64,000 nucleotides of DNA, from positions 21,716,423 to 21,780,422 of the forward strand of contig JAAOOA010000027.1 in assembly GCA_012861695.1 (NCBI GenBank), in the 5' to 3' direction. Positions 40,545 through 55,655 of this stretch are shown here, piece by piece (position 1 is the stretch's first letter; every line of letters begins with the position of its first letter). The notes below the pieces were generated by a model, which worked only from the letters and a program-made list of their open reading frames with translations, was not told the origin of the DNA and ran no database searches. Source of the DNA: Trematomus loennbergii. Taxonomy: Eukaryota > Chordata > Actinopteri > Perciformes > Nototheniidae. The position numbers and the translations under genes are program-made.

Positions 40545-41016
40545 AGGGGCCCTATAATGCTTTTTGGGGTTCTTCTTTCCTGTTGTGTTCTATACAGTAG
40601 GTTTTTGTGTACGTACAGTATATGGTTTGAAAAGGCTAAAATTCCCTCCAGGAATTCATCTCCCTCACTCCCCCCCCCGCCTGAATCGCCTCCATTGGAC
40701 TCTTGTGTTTACTTCTGTAACACAGTGACATCAATATGAAACACTTGCGCCCCTATCCGCAAGTGCTCCAACACATTGTACGTGATAGGCTAAGTGGCGG
40801 GACATCTCTAAGCGGTTGACCAATCACAACAGAGCCGGCCAGCTAACCAATCAGAGCAGACTGGGCTCTGGTTTCAGACAGAGGGTGAAAAGAGGTGCTG
40901 CAGCACAGGCAGTATGAGAAAAATTAAGACCTTTTTGAACATTAAAGCATGGAGACATGTCACAGTAGAGACACAAAATACAAATATGAACCTGAAAATG
41001 AGCATGATAGGGCCCT
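40545..41016 (+). mobile_element. full-length GGGCCC-type MITE, 472 bp, TTAA-flanked
   Basis: Left end AGGGGCCCTATAATGC and right end GCATGATAGGGCCCT are inverted, flanked by TTAA (40541-40544 and 41017-41020). This is the reference copy for six other fragments between 29.8 and 49.1 kb. It contains a C-run at 40670-40678 and inverted CCAAT-type motifs. No coding capacity. Confidence 0.88.
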
Positions 41017-41091
41017 TTAAACATACAGTTGTTATTTTGGTGCTATATCTTTTAATTTTAACGAATAATTAAACATTTTTGGATACACACT

Positions 41092-41230
41092 TCTTTGTTG
41101 TGCACAGTATGTAAAGGTGGAGCGAGCAGGCAGTTAGCTAAGCAGAGCACAAAGACTGGAACAGGGGAACTTGTTAGCCTGGCTCTGTCCGAAGATAAAA
41201 TCCACTTACCGAAGTTAATTTCATTTTCAC
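41092..41230. repeat. dispersed repeat (CTTTATGCTAAGCTA family), inverted copy
   Basis: Contains GTTAGCTAAGCAGAGCACAA, then AGACTGGAACAGGGG and TTAGCCTGGCTCTGTCCGAA, the inverted form of the block at 18940-19020. Confidence 0.5.
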
Positions 41231-42907
41231 TTATTAACACGATTTATCTCATTTGTTCAATCAGTACACAAATTGAAGCGTACAAACGGGAAGGATTTCT
41301 CCCACACTATTTATTTCCATTACTTGTTTCCAGGCAACAAGAGGAGATTTCAAGAAGTTACTGGTTAAGGTCAAGAAATAGTCCTGCTCATTACCCCTTA
41401 TAAAATCACAACATGCCATTTCAACACTCAACACCATTTCAACACTTCCTTTTTACATATTTTTCATATTTTCATAACAAGAAACAAGTGAAACCATTCC
41501 TACAAATATTATGACGTATATCTGATTACAATAAAACTGATCATAACTGTAACCTTTGCTGATAGGAAAACCCACCTCAAGCTATTTTTGGAATTGCCAT
41601 TTAAGATGTGTCAATTAATAAATATTCCAGAGAACAGAGGGCATTTTGGGGGGATTTTAAAATATGATGTCTTGGAAACAAGGGCAGGTCATTGGATGAT
41701 GTACAAGCTAGTGTATTCTTACATTTTTTACTTTTAAGAATACATGTCTAAGTATGGAGTATGCTTAGAAAATGTTGTCTAAAAGAGGGTAAATATTGGT
41801 TTTATTTATTAGTTAGTGTATTTATTGATTTTTTATTGGAATGTATTCAGTTACGAAAGCTCAACCTTGGTGGAGTCACACATGTAATTGTGTAATTGTG
41901 TGCCATCATTATGTTGTCATATAGTAATTGGAGGTGTGTCTGTCTTCTTTCCTTCCACTTTTAAGGAAATACAAAGAGTGCTTACTGTACCTGTATGCTT
42001 TTGACATTGAAATTACATTGGATTACGATGTTCTTTTTTAATGATGGGGATGTACACTGAGTAAAATGATTTATGAGAAACCCAGAGAAACAGGTTCAGG
42101 GGAAATATTGTGAATCCCAGTACAAACCAGTTCTGGAGTGTTATATTATAGGGTGTTGCCACAAAGCACTCTGGTCCAGTTGGACTGGCGCCTAACCTTG
42201 TCAGTGGTTAGGCGAAAAAAATAAATGATTGCAACTGATTACTGCCGCATTTACTGGGGGTGTGCATTTGAAGTGCCGAATTACTAGCTTGGGTGGAGCT
42301 GCTGTGGACAGGATCAGACTGGTGTTTGCTGGTGTTTTAAAAAAAAAAAGAAGCTTGTCCAATTAGAAACAGGCCCAATATAAATGGCTTCTGGAAGTCC
42401 TAACATCCCCTACTTAACACTAAGATTAAGTATGAAAAAGAGGGATTTGTCTTTGTCTTTTCGGTCGCTGATAAAAGTCTACTCGTGTAGCTCAATGAGG
42501 AACATGTCAACCTTATATGCTATTGTTTTGATTGTGAGGTCACATATAGTGTCAGTTTATAGTCAGCATCATGAATGCAACAAATATATAGCTCTGTCTC
42601 CCTCTATCGGTAGGAGAGAGTCCCAAAACCAAGAGCACCAGGACTCCATGTGTTTTATGAGTTATTATGAGTTATTATGTGAGTAGAATATGATGGAATA
42701 GAAATAAATACATGAATAAACTTTGGTATCTGTGGCTTTTCTGAAATATGTGCACATTCTGTTACCAAATTAAACATGAAGGAATCAAACTGTTTTTTAT
42801 CTATTTTTCTGACAACATACATTGTTGGAGTCATGTTGTACCCGAAAAGTACAAAAGGTTACAGAATTATATCCATTATCAATAATTATGTTTACGTTTT
42901 TGTTACC
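41231..42907. other. intergenic, nothing recognised
   Basis: No gene or well-defined repeat seen. Confidence 0.45.
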
Positions 42908-42911
42908 TTAA

Positions 42912-43281
42912 AGGTAGGGTAGGTAGTTTGAGAAACCAAGCTCGAGATACACTTTTTGTTATATTCCATGGAATGCTCTTAACATCCGATAGCAATGAAT
43001 ATCTTCAGTGCTTTGACCAAAAATCCATAAAAAAATGTCATCTGTGGAAACCGTAGTACTGTAAAAGCACGACCAATCATTTTAGCCGGCCCGGCTAAAA
43101 TAACTGGATGGCCTACCTGCCTGTCAGCCTTCCATCTGTGCACAAACTTATCCTCATTGGTCATGTGCGCGTTCGTGTGTGTTTGGAGGAGGGGCTCTAT
43201 AAGAAGTGGCAGATTTTCTCCGGTTGTGTATTTTTCAAATTCTAGCGATCTCGAGCCGGTTTCTCAAACTTACCCTACCCT
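42912..43281. mobile_element. 370-bp TTAA-flanked MITE (GGTAGGGTA type)
   Basis: Left end AGGTAGGGTAGGTAGTTTGA, then GAAACC. The right end is the inverse (GGTTTCTCAAACT then TACCCTACCCT). TTAA at 42908-42911 and 43282-43285. An internal near-palindrome TTTTAGCCGGCCCGGCTAAAA lies at 43080-43100. Another copy starts at the right edge of the window (63984). Confidence 0.87.
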
Positions 43282-43285
43282 TTAA

Positions 43286-44367
43286 TCTTACGCTCCATTA
43301 TACTATTAACATCGTTTTATTTATGTTTTACTGTTGTACCACCTTGTACAATATGCTTTGGCAATATGGCCATGCTTATAAAACTTGTTTAGATTTGAAT
43401 TAGTGACAAGGGAAGACAGATTATTGGTTCAAAACTACAAATGATGGCCACTAGAGTGCACCGTTTGTTCATTTTATATGAATTTATAGTCTTCAATCAA
43501 GAGATAGAGAGAGAGAAGGGAAAAAAAGAGAAAGCGACTGTGGGTCTGAGGAAGAAAGAGTGAAATAGGAGAGAGAGGTCATAAAAAGGTGCTGCGTGGT
43601 GTGTTGTGCTAGATGAGAGATGGAGATCGCCACCATGCTGGAGTAGAAAGTCTCTCACTATTTTCTCCCTCCATCTCTATATCGTTCTTTATTTCCATCC
43701 TCTTTCTTTCCTCTATCCCATGAAATCCAGTCTTTCGTACAGTATAAATAGCCGTACAGAAACAAGGTAATGAGGGTTTTTTTCTCCTCATTGATCGTAT
43801 GATGTTCGAAGATCAAGGAGGTGTAGCAATTATTGTTAGTGCCATGTTTCTTCCTGAGTGGTGTGAAAAAGTGTTTTCTATCACATCGAAGACAGCTGCA
43901 AAACAAGCCGCTCATGTGTGACTTTACATTGTGATCTTATGCAATGATCTACCTGTCTTTAAAGTGGATAATGTCACATCCCTAGAGGGAAAAGGTTAGC
44001 ATGTTTCCCAAAAAAACACAACCAGAAGTGATGCCTTATGGGAAGACAGTAGTTGGTCTTGTCGTTGCACTTGAGACTGCAGCTGGATGTGAAGGGGTTC
44101 ATCTGAAACTCCATGTTATTTTCAGAGAAAAATTAAACAGCTGGCACGAGTCCACCCGCATCAAAAGAGAGATGTTGTTTACACCTTCCCCAGGCCAACA
44201 GTGGGAGTTAGCAGCATGAAGAAGCGTGGTGTGAGGGGAATTTGCTGTTCCAATGTGGGAGCAAAAAAGAGCAAAAGAAAGAATGTGTGATGTCCTCCAG
44301 CAAATCACTGCTTGTGTTCTTTTACACAGGTGTACTGAGACAGTTAGGTGATACACACACACACACA

Positions 44368-44451
<84 letters not shown>

Positions 44452-45021
44452 CACACACACAGTCTATTGAATGATTTGGTTGTATTTTTCACCTACAGCT
44501 TGACAATTCTCCATTATAGTTTCAATACCTGTTTCTGTCTTATGTTTGTTCATTGTACTGAGTTTTTAGTGTTTTTCTGTGGATAAAATAAAATGAAAGC
44601 TCGAGGAAATGTTTTGAATTGAATAAAAGTGACACGAAAGAAGAAAGGAGAGAGTTAATTTAAAGTTGCACATCAAATTCAGATAGTCTGCGCTGCAGAG
44701 CTTTGAGCTTTGAATTTTGTCGAGGAAAAAAAATGGACATATCTAAAATAAAATGTGTTTTATATGCTAATTGAATGCAGTTTGGGGTAGAATGCATGTA
44801 GTACAAATATGGTATTATGGTTTCATCGTACATTACATATCTCCATTGCTTATTGTGAATAGTACAAGGTGTAAATATAAGTATTGTGGAAATCTCAAAA
44901 TATCAAAAGACTTTCTTATCATACATCATCTTTAATGTGGAATCTTTGAGGAATTTCTTACGTTTTTTTTTTTTTTTTATTCAACTTGAGGGGTACAAAT
45001 GTGACAATCTGTGTTACAAAT
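43286..45021. other. intergenic with CA microsatellite
   Basis: No gene recognised. A CA array spans 44352-44460 and a T-run about 44963-44979. Confidence 0.5.
44352..44460. repeat. (CA)n microsatellite
   Basis: About 109 bp with two single-base slips. Confidence 0.95.
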
Positions 45022-45026
45022 GATAT

Positions 45027-46159
45027 TGTTGTGTCTCGTCAAATGTGTTAGTTTTGTTTATGTATTATGTCTGTCATTTCATGTTTAGGGGTATTTATGT
45101 CGAGTCATGGTTTTCAAGTTATTTCACGTCATGTCATGTCTGTCTATTTAGGTCATTCATCTCTAGCAGTCCCTGTGTTCATGTCATGTCTCGTTTTGCA
45201 TTTTCCTGTTTTATTTTGTACTTACCTCTTGTCTCTCATTTCAGGCCCTGTTACTTTCTCCCCTTGTGTGTTTTCACGCCATCGTCAGCGTCTGCCCCGC
45301 CACTGATTGCTTCCACCTGCTCCCACTCACCTCATGTTTATATAGTCCTGTCTCTCCCCTGTCCTGCGTCAGTTCGTCTTGTTTGTTTCCCCGAATGGTC
45401 GTGCCGAAGCCTCAGCAAAGAAAGGATCGTTTTCACTCATGTCAGGTTTTGTTATTTTGTTATTTTTGTAGACTTAAAGTGGACCTATCATGCTATATTT
45501 GAATAATATAGTGTAGGACCATACCTATATAAGGCATATTTATACTTTTTTCTTTTCAAAATACCAAACAGATCATGCATTTTAGCCATGCCTCATTTCG
45601 CTCAATTTGCACTTTTTTTAGCTCTGCTCTGCAAGGGCAGATTCAGTGAGAACAGCACCATCTACTGGCCTGGCATATGTACTACAGCGTCTCCAGCGCT
45701 TTCGAACGGCAATGGCCGTGGCTGTCTCCTCCTGATTGGTGGAGTTGGCCCAATAGCCGTAGTGCCACCGTCCTGACGTCAGGACAGTGTTCAAATCTGG
45801 ATCAGTTTTTATCAGATCCGTTGCAGCCCCTTTTTTAGAGATTTGGGTATGGAGGAAAATAGAGAGGGTTGTGTTTTCTGACACTTGGTGAGTTCCCTGG
45901 AACACGGGGACACATATTCATGTATAAAAGATGTACAAAAGTGCATTTTGCATGATAGGTCCCCTTTAAGTTATTCTTAAATTCTCTTTTTGTTACGCTT
46001 AGTTTTTTCCTCCTTGTGAGCGCTTTTTGTTAAATCCAGTACCTACTCTGTTAAGAGGGATTATCTGTTCTTTGAAATTAAAAGACATTTTTGTTACATT
46101 CAAGACTTTGTCTCTGGGTCGTGCATTTGGGTTCTCCGGTTTGTGTCGAGGTCGTGACA
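45027..46159 (+). mobile_element. solo LTR with 5-bp target duplication, interrupted by a MITE
   Basis: Begins TGTTGTGTCTCG, ends GGTCGTGACA, and is flanked by identical GATAT at 45022-45026 and 46160-46164. TG...CA ends and a 5-bp duplication define an LTR retroelement. It contains a TTTATATAG box (45336-45344) and an ATTAAAAG polyadenylation-like signal (about 46077). The uninterrupted LTR would be about 640 bp. No internal gag/pol sequence is adjacent, so it is a solo LTR by recombination. Family (for example Gypsy) not assigned. Confidence 0.85.
45478..45965 (+). mobile_element. 488-bp TTAA-flanked MITE (copy 1), nested in the solo LTR
   Basis: Ends AGTGGACCTATCATGC and GCATGATAGGTCCCCT are inverted. 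TTAA at 45474-45477 and 45966-45969. Same length and nearly the same sequence as 56490-56977. It carries the palindrome GTCCTGACGTCAGGAC (45770-45785) and a minus-strand open frame that is not a gene. Confidence 0.92.
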
Positions 46160-46164
46160 GATAT

Positions 46165-47277
46165 TCACCCAAACCAAACATTGCTGGAACAGTGAAACAT
46201 AAACATAATAGAGCCTGGGGATGGCCATCATTGTCTTCCATTATTATAAAACCCTAAACACTATTGTCGTTTTGGATGGAAACAAATTTGTATGGAGAAT
46301 TTGAAAGGTAAACAGTGTCATGTGAAAATGTGTCATGTGTCTTCATCAACATTTGAAGGTTTCAATTTTTTAAACTCTACACGATACTTCCACCTGAGAT
46401 TCATCAGAGAACATCTGAAACAGATGGATTCTACCCTCATGAACACAGCTGTTATGTAAGCAAAGGTCTTTTGATGACTCATGACTTTAACAAGCCAATT
46501 GTGCTTAACTTTTATTTCCAGCTGTCCTTTTGTAATAGACCACTGCAGATATGATGTTTGTCGGTTCTTAAACCCATGTTTTGCTTCAGAATGTAATTTA
46601 GTTTGACTTTAGATTGACAGAAAATGAAAAATAAACTTGCCTTTAGCAGATTTCCAGCAAAAATACTGGTTGTAACGCATTCATTCTACACACTTAAGTG
46701 GCTTAAGTTGAATGATACAAACCCTATGAGTCTTAACAGTCTACATATTTTGTTGTGTATTTATGTGTGTGTGAGGCCCTCATGTTGCACCTTTATTGAC
46801 GAGAAAAAGAAGGTTATATTACACTTGAGCACGGATCCAGCGCTGACCTGTTTGTGCTGCTCAGAGGGAGAAAACAACATTTCGGCCCCTTTCTTTGACC
46901 TCATTAGTAATGAAGCTGTCAAACTCAACAAATCTAAACTGGAGCATTGCTAAGAACCACAGCTGCCTTTCTTGAAAGCCACTTAATCTGAAACTATGAA
47001 TGAGTCTAAGAAATATTTCCTTGAATCAAGCTGTTCTGCCAAATGTGTTGATGGAACAGGAGGGCTGAGGATATGGATTATATTTATGGAGATATGCTAT
47101 GCGAGTATAATGAAATGCCTTTTTTTGAGCTTTGGATTGCATTAATGGGCAGCACGCCATGTTATCCAGTATTGAAATTAGAGGTTGAATAAAACATATA
47201 AATCAGCTCGGTGAAAAGATGCATTGTACCATATGTAGGCTACACTAGTGATACATAGTGAGGTCTACTGTATGTTA
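46165..47277. other. intergenic, nothing recognised
   Basis: No gene or distinct repeat recognised. Confidence 0.45.
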
Positions 47278-47421
47278 CGGAGGTAAACAAAGTAGTCCAA
47301 TGGAGGCGTTTTTTGGGGGGGGGGTTTGGGATTTTAGCCTTTGCAGACCATTTACATGCACACAAACCTATATATCACACTACAGGAAAGGGAAAACTCC
47401 AAAAAAGCATAATAGGGCCTC
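47278..47421 (-). mobile_element. GGGCCC-type MITE, fragment with right end
   Basis: GAGGTAAACAAAGTAGTCC, a run of G (about 47312-47321), GGGATTTTAGCCTTTGCAG, then AGCATAATAGGGCCTCTTAA. It serves as the uninterrupted reference for the nested insertion at 31276-31507. Confidence 0.8.
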
Positions 47422-47509
47422 TTAACCACTCATATTACACTGCATTTTGCTAAATATTATCATTTCAACATCCAAGGACATACGAGTCCCCTATTTGATG
47501 GAACATCTT

Positions 47510-47510
<1 letters not shown>

Positions 47511-47553
<43 letters not shown>
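47511..47553. repeat. (CA)n microsatellite
   Basis: About 43 bp, uninterrupted. Confidence 0.95.
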
Positions 47554-47556
<3 letters not shown>

Positions 47557-48039
47557 ATAAAGAGAGACAGAGCGACTGTAAAGAATCAATTACAGCCTTC
47601 AACATTTTTGAAACACAGATCACTGTTTACTGGAACACACACTATCCATCCTATGCTGCCTGCCTGTGCGACTGGAGGCGTCAAAGAGAAGCAAGACACA
47701 CATGCAAAAATAATCACTGTTCAAAAATGTTATGCAAAATAAAACACATTTGTGAAACCATACACACACGCTGCAGCCAGAGAGAGAAGCGCAGATATGT
47801 AAATGGCATGTGGAAGCAGAATAATAAGCTCTCTGTGGTTTCAAATCAGTGATGTTTGAGCCATATTTAACACACTCTTAAAATGAGAGGGTGAGAGGTG
47901 TAGAGAGAGTGAGAATGGATATTAGAGGGGGAGATAGATAGATTGAAAGAGTGAGGCAGAGAGGAACAGAGTCATTAGAGACTAAAGTTACATAAGTGAG
48001 GTAATTTGACTGTAAGTGTGGCTTTGTTGGGTGTGGGGT

Positions 48040-48043
48040 GTGT

Positions 48044-48083
<40 letters not shown>

Positions 48084-48224
48084 CACGCACGTGCGCATGT
48101 GCGTGTGCGTGTGTGTGGGGTATACGCCACAGAGTGTGTGGGAATAGGTAGGCAAAGTGTGTGTTTATGTGTGTTTGAAAGGGCTATAGCTTCATAGGGT
48201 GTGTGTGTGTGTGTGTGTGTGGTG

Positions 48225-48255
<31 letters not shown>

Positions 48256-48275
48256 TGTGTGTGTGTGTGTGTGTG

Positions 48276-48320
<45 letters not shown>

Positions 48321-48367
48321 CTGGTATACGCCACAGAGTGTGGGGAATAGGTAGGCAAACTGTGTGA
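48040..48367. repeat. GT arrays with duplicated 45-bp unique segment
   Basis: GT arrays at about 48040-48118 and 48199-48318, separated and followed by near-identical unique segments (48119-48160 and 48323-48364: GTATACGCCACAGAGTGTG then GGGAATAGGTAGGCAAA). It looks like a local tandem duplication of array plus flank. Confidence 0.85.
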
Positions 48368-48810
48368 AGAGATGCCCAGATGAAAGAATTATGTTTTATC
48401 TAAAGGTGAAAAAAGTAAAAGAACCGAGTCGAGACAAGCGATCAAAACTCAATGCACCTAAAGCAGCATGGTTAGTGTGTGAGGGTGTGCATGCACTTGT
48501 GTGACAGTATTTGTGCGTCAGAGTGTGTTCTGTGCTGCAGTCACTGGATGACGATGGAGACAACAGGTTTATATAACTACTCGCTCCCTTTGTTGGAGAA
48601 AAAACATGTGAAAAAAGGACCATGGGATGGTAGAGGAAATATGCTCAGAGATAGCGGGAGGGAGATGGAAGATGGTGCATTGAGACCGAAAATGAGGAGG
48701 TTATCGTGAGACACAGAGGTAAGAGCAGGGTTAAACTCTTAAGGAGGATTAGGAGAGAGCAAAAGTGAAAAGCAGAGAGCAAAAAATGAGAAGTTGGAGG
48801 TGCCATATTA

Positions 48811-49085
48811 AGCTTCTTTTTTTCCTTTTTTCTTTCCTGTAGTGTGTTATAACAAAGTCCCTCTGCATGTAAATGGTCTGCAAAGGCTAAAATCTCACAT
48901 TTTCCTCCTCTCCCACACACTCCCCCCCCCCCCCCCCCCCCCCCCCCCCCACGCCTTCATTGGACTCCTTTTTTTCCTTCCATAACATCACTACGCCCTT
49001 CTATTGGCCATCGCTGCAACACATTTTAGGTGATAGACTAAGTGGCAGGACATCTTGAAGCGGTTTAACAATCAAAATATAGCCT
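48811..49085 (+). mobile_element. GGGCCC-type MITE, 5' fragment with 29-C run
   Basis: ATTAAGCTTC near the left, GGTCTGCAAAGGCTAAAAT, the C run at 48922-48950, CTTCATTGGACTCC, and AACACATTTTAGGTGATAGA then CTAAGTGGCAGGACATC. Plus orientation like 40545-41016; the right half is missing. Confidence 0.8.
48922..48950 (+). repeat. poly-C run of 29
   Basis: Twenty-nine consecutive C inside a MITE; the equivalent run in the full copy (40670-40678) is 9 C. Confidence 0.95.
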
Positions 49086-51331
49086 AAACTGCACTACATT
49101 CATTTTACATTATCACCATTCAGTTTCTAGTTTATAAAAATACACTCTTAAACTAAGGCAATGTCCTGAACGCAGGTATTTTTGTAAGGGTTTCATCATT
49201 CTTCGGTTTGAAAAAAATGTGGAAAAAAGATAATAACAAAGTTAACCTAATACATGAGGAGACGGCTTAAGTCTTCCTACTTTTTCCTTTGTAGCATATG
49301 CCCGCAAATATCATGTATTAGAGTTTCCAACTTTTCCCAGAATGCTTTTCAACAAATCCCAGAAACCTGCTTGCAACAAATATGTTTGTATAAGTATAGC
49401 AGACATTTAGACTTGTAACAGTAGGAAAAGCACAGGATTAAATGAAGTATAATTAAATTAATGATGAATGAATTAGCTTTAACTGCTTTGATATCGTACT
49501 GTATGCCTGTTATTAAGCATACTGGTTCACTTTCTCTCCACCAGAACACATACGAATTGAAGAGAACCATCGTTATTGTTATTGGTACCACCTGTGGTTT
49601 CATACTATGAAAAGTCAAAATGAAAATGACTGCTGCTGGAAAGGTCACAAGAGGTACAGTTACAGTTAAACGAGGTATTTTTGAAATGATCAAAGCAATC
49701 AAAGCACAGGTGCAACGGATAACGCTAACGAGGGCTTTCATCTTACTTGGTCAGCTGGCTAGCCCATTTTAATGTAATTAGATACACCTGTGTTATCTAA
49801 GTCAAGCTGTAGCATAACTAGAGGTCGACCCAAAATGGTGAGTTTAAGACATGCTAAGAAAAACTCTGATATTTAGCATTTACGGTATATATAGTGAGAC
49901 AAAAATCTTGGGAATTCAGTGGCAACAGGTCGTAAAAAACCCTGCTTACATTTGTAGCCATGCTAGCATTTGGTTTGTGACCAATTACCATGGATGTATA
50001 ATAAGAACTGGATACAGCGTCGGAAGCGGGGTCTCGTTCTTTCCTATGAGAGCTGCTCATTGGCGCATGAGGACAAAATGGCCCAACTTTTGAGAGAGCG
50101 AAACGTCACAGATTACCCATCATGCCTAGCTGTCAGAGCAGAAGAACCCGTATTTGCGCTCACAGAGCATGCGCCCCTTAAGCCCCGCCCCCCGAGCTCC
50201 CACTCTCAGTAGAATGAATGGAGACAGAAAATAAATCTGGAATCGGCTTTTAGTGAATTTGACAACAACGACCTAATGATTCTAATAAGGGCTATAAAAT
50301 AGTTCATACTGGGTAGTTTAATTAGTTTTAAAAAAAGTATCCGCTGATTTACAGACGTTTCTTTCCAATGTTAGTCAATGGGGAAAAGTCTTTCTGGGCC
50401 CAGTGACGTCACGGACTGATACGGAAATTGTAGTACCGCCGTTTGGACAAAACGAATATTTTCATCAGAGTTCGGCGCACTTCCGGGGGCTTGCCAATTA
50501 CCTGCAAAACTAATAACATTTTCACTAGCTTTAGCTCAATTTTTGTTTAGAGCTAATTAGTAAATGGTAGCATGCTAACACGCTAAACTGAGATGGTGGA
50601 CATTGTTAACATTACACCTGCAAAACATCAGCATATTGTCACTGTGAGTGTGTTCAAACCATAGGTTCAAACCAACAGTCTATGGTTCAAACAGGCATTT
50701 AACGTTAGCTCAAAACTCAAGTAGCTTCACCACTGCAAGCATTATTTTAGTCTTTTAATCTTGTCGCCAGAAAGATTGAATTTGATTTGATGTGATTTTT
50801 GGCGATGACAACACCAGTGACAAGCCTGCTGTCATCCATCTTATTGGACATCTGAGCTCGTTCGCCCACATAGAAGCTCGCCCTAGTTTAATAGCCAGGG
50901 GAAAAGTTACATCACATCTGGTGTATTGATGAAATTGAAAGAGATCAGCGGCTTATGGTACAAACGATGGGTCACGGTGTCACAGTCTATACATACAAAC
51001 AGCCCAGTCAGGTACTAGCAGGGTGTCACTGCGTCACAGCCTGTGTCTCTCGATTCCTGGTACCATTTCAAATGAATCCGATCTTATCATTTCACAGTCT
51101 GGCGGCCATTGAGACAGGCAATTATGTAACACTTCCTCTAATTTTTGAGGTTTTATCAACGAAAAAGCAAGGAAATAGGGAACAGAAATGTCAGGAAATG
51201 ATATCTGAGCTGGTGGCTAAATCTACAGTAAACCTTGTATTGATGAGAACAGGCTGAAACACACCCACTGTTATCTGTCCTGCAGCTAAATCAATCTCAT
51301 CTAGGTCATTCACTGCCAGCTGACTGCCACG

Positions 51332-51427
<96 letters not shown>

Positions 51428-52457
51428 CATGGACCAGTTGTCCCTGTAAATGAGATGCTGGGGCCTTAAAACAGGTGGAAAATCAATACTACCACGTCAG
51501 TTGTTAACACGTCTTGTTTTTAATTTTAGCTGGACATGTACTATAGTCAGTGATGTCCTGTTTCATACTCGCAGTAACAATCATTCACCCCATTCCATAT
51601 GCATTCCTCTACATTCACTATACTAAGAGATGCAGGTGGTTAAATGGAGGTCTCTTCGCTCTTTCTATATTTTCAGATCAAATGACTCAGGAAGTCATAC
51701 AATTTAATACCTTAAATGCATCTTGGATAACTTTGAGAAATGAAATGAATCCAAGAATCGCAGATGATGATCTTCCAAAATCCCTTTGAAAGCAAAAGTC
51801 TTAAGATGAGTCAGAACTCAGCAACTGTGCTTGCTTTCAATGCCAGCACTTTTCTTCCCCAAATGGGAGCTATATCTCTTTTTGGAAAGGAACACTTTAA
51901 ATTCAAATATTGAACGTCATTCTCTGTGTTGAGTGTTTGCTGTATATGGTGCTGGTTTATGAAATGATGATCCTTCTGCTGTTCCGTATACAGCATTTGC
52001 ATAACTTGCTCCAGATAAAAATGAATCTCAAAATGGAGCATGTATCATCACTTTTGCATGTGAAGGCAAGCCGTTTATGTATAAACAAAAACCTCTACAT
52101 GCATTTGCATTAATGGATGATCTTCAGATTAACATTTTACATTCACTGTAAGTATGATATGCAATTGCTAAGGTACAAAAAAAATTCCATTAAAAATATT
52201 CTATTTAAATATTTGATACAGAAAAGCAGCTTTCAAAGTCGAATTTAACGATGTAATTTAACTGCACTTTAGGCAGAAATGTTCAGGCCGTTGAGAAAAA
52301 TATAAATGAGGTCAAAATAATAACCTAAATCATATAAGCAAATGATTGGTTATTGTGCAGGATATTACTGATAATACAAATGGCGGTTAATGGATTATTT
52401 TAGCTTTTTTAAACTTTACCTTAACTGTTGGTCTATTCTATATAGAATAAACATATG
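49086..52457. other. intergenic with a dispersed repeat
   Basis: About 49985-50510 (CCATGGATGTATAATAAGAA, GCGCACTTCCGGGGGCTTG) looks like a dispersed fish repeat with GC-rich patches. A GT array lies at 51333-51424. No gene recognised. Confidence 0.4.
51333..51424. repeat. perfect (GT)n microsatellite, 92 bp
   Basis: Uninterrupted GT repeat. Confidence 0.97.
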
Positions 52458-52605
52458 ATGTCTAATGGGGCGGCACACTTCGGAACACTCTTGCATTGCT
52501 GAGGTGTCCTTGAGCAAGGCACCATAACTGCCACCTGGTACAGTCAAAGCTTCTTTGAACATTAGGAAAAGCGCTATACAAATCAAATGTATTATTATTA
52601 CAGGA
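52458..52605 (+). repeat. LINE/SINE 3' tail
   Basis: GGGGCGGCACACTTCGG, GAGGTGTCCTTGAGCAAGGC, then AAAAGCGCTATACAAATCAA and TGTATTATTATTA. This resembles L2-related fish retroposon 3' ends. Confidence 0.55.
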
Positions 52606-55623
<3,018 letters not shown>

Positions 55624-55655
55624 GGGTTTTGGCAAGCAGGGATTCCAGTGTCAAG
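55624..55655 (+). CDS. prkcb: prkcb exon 2, 32 nt
   Basis: G GGT TTT GGC AAG CAG GGA TTC CAG TGT CAA G, coding (W)GFGKQGFQCQ, the middle of C1A including a zinc-ligand Cys. Acceptor ccacag, donor gtatgt. The 32-nt length matches the small second exon of conventional PKC genes. The next exon (VCCFVVHKRC in the family) is not in the window. Confidence 0.9.

Noticed and set aside
45618..45905. Minus-strand open frame conserved in both 488-bp MITE copies (also 56593-56958)
   Set aside because: Conservation comes from the MITE copies being nearly identical. The frame resembles no transposase and covers terminal-repeat-spanning sequence.
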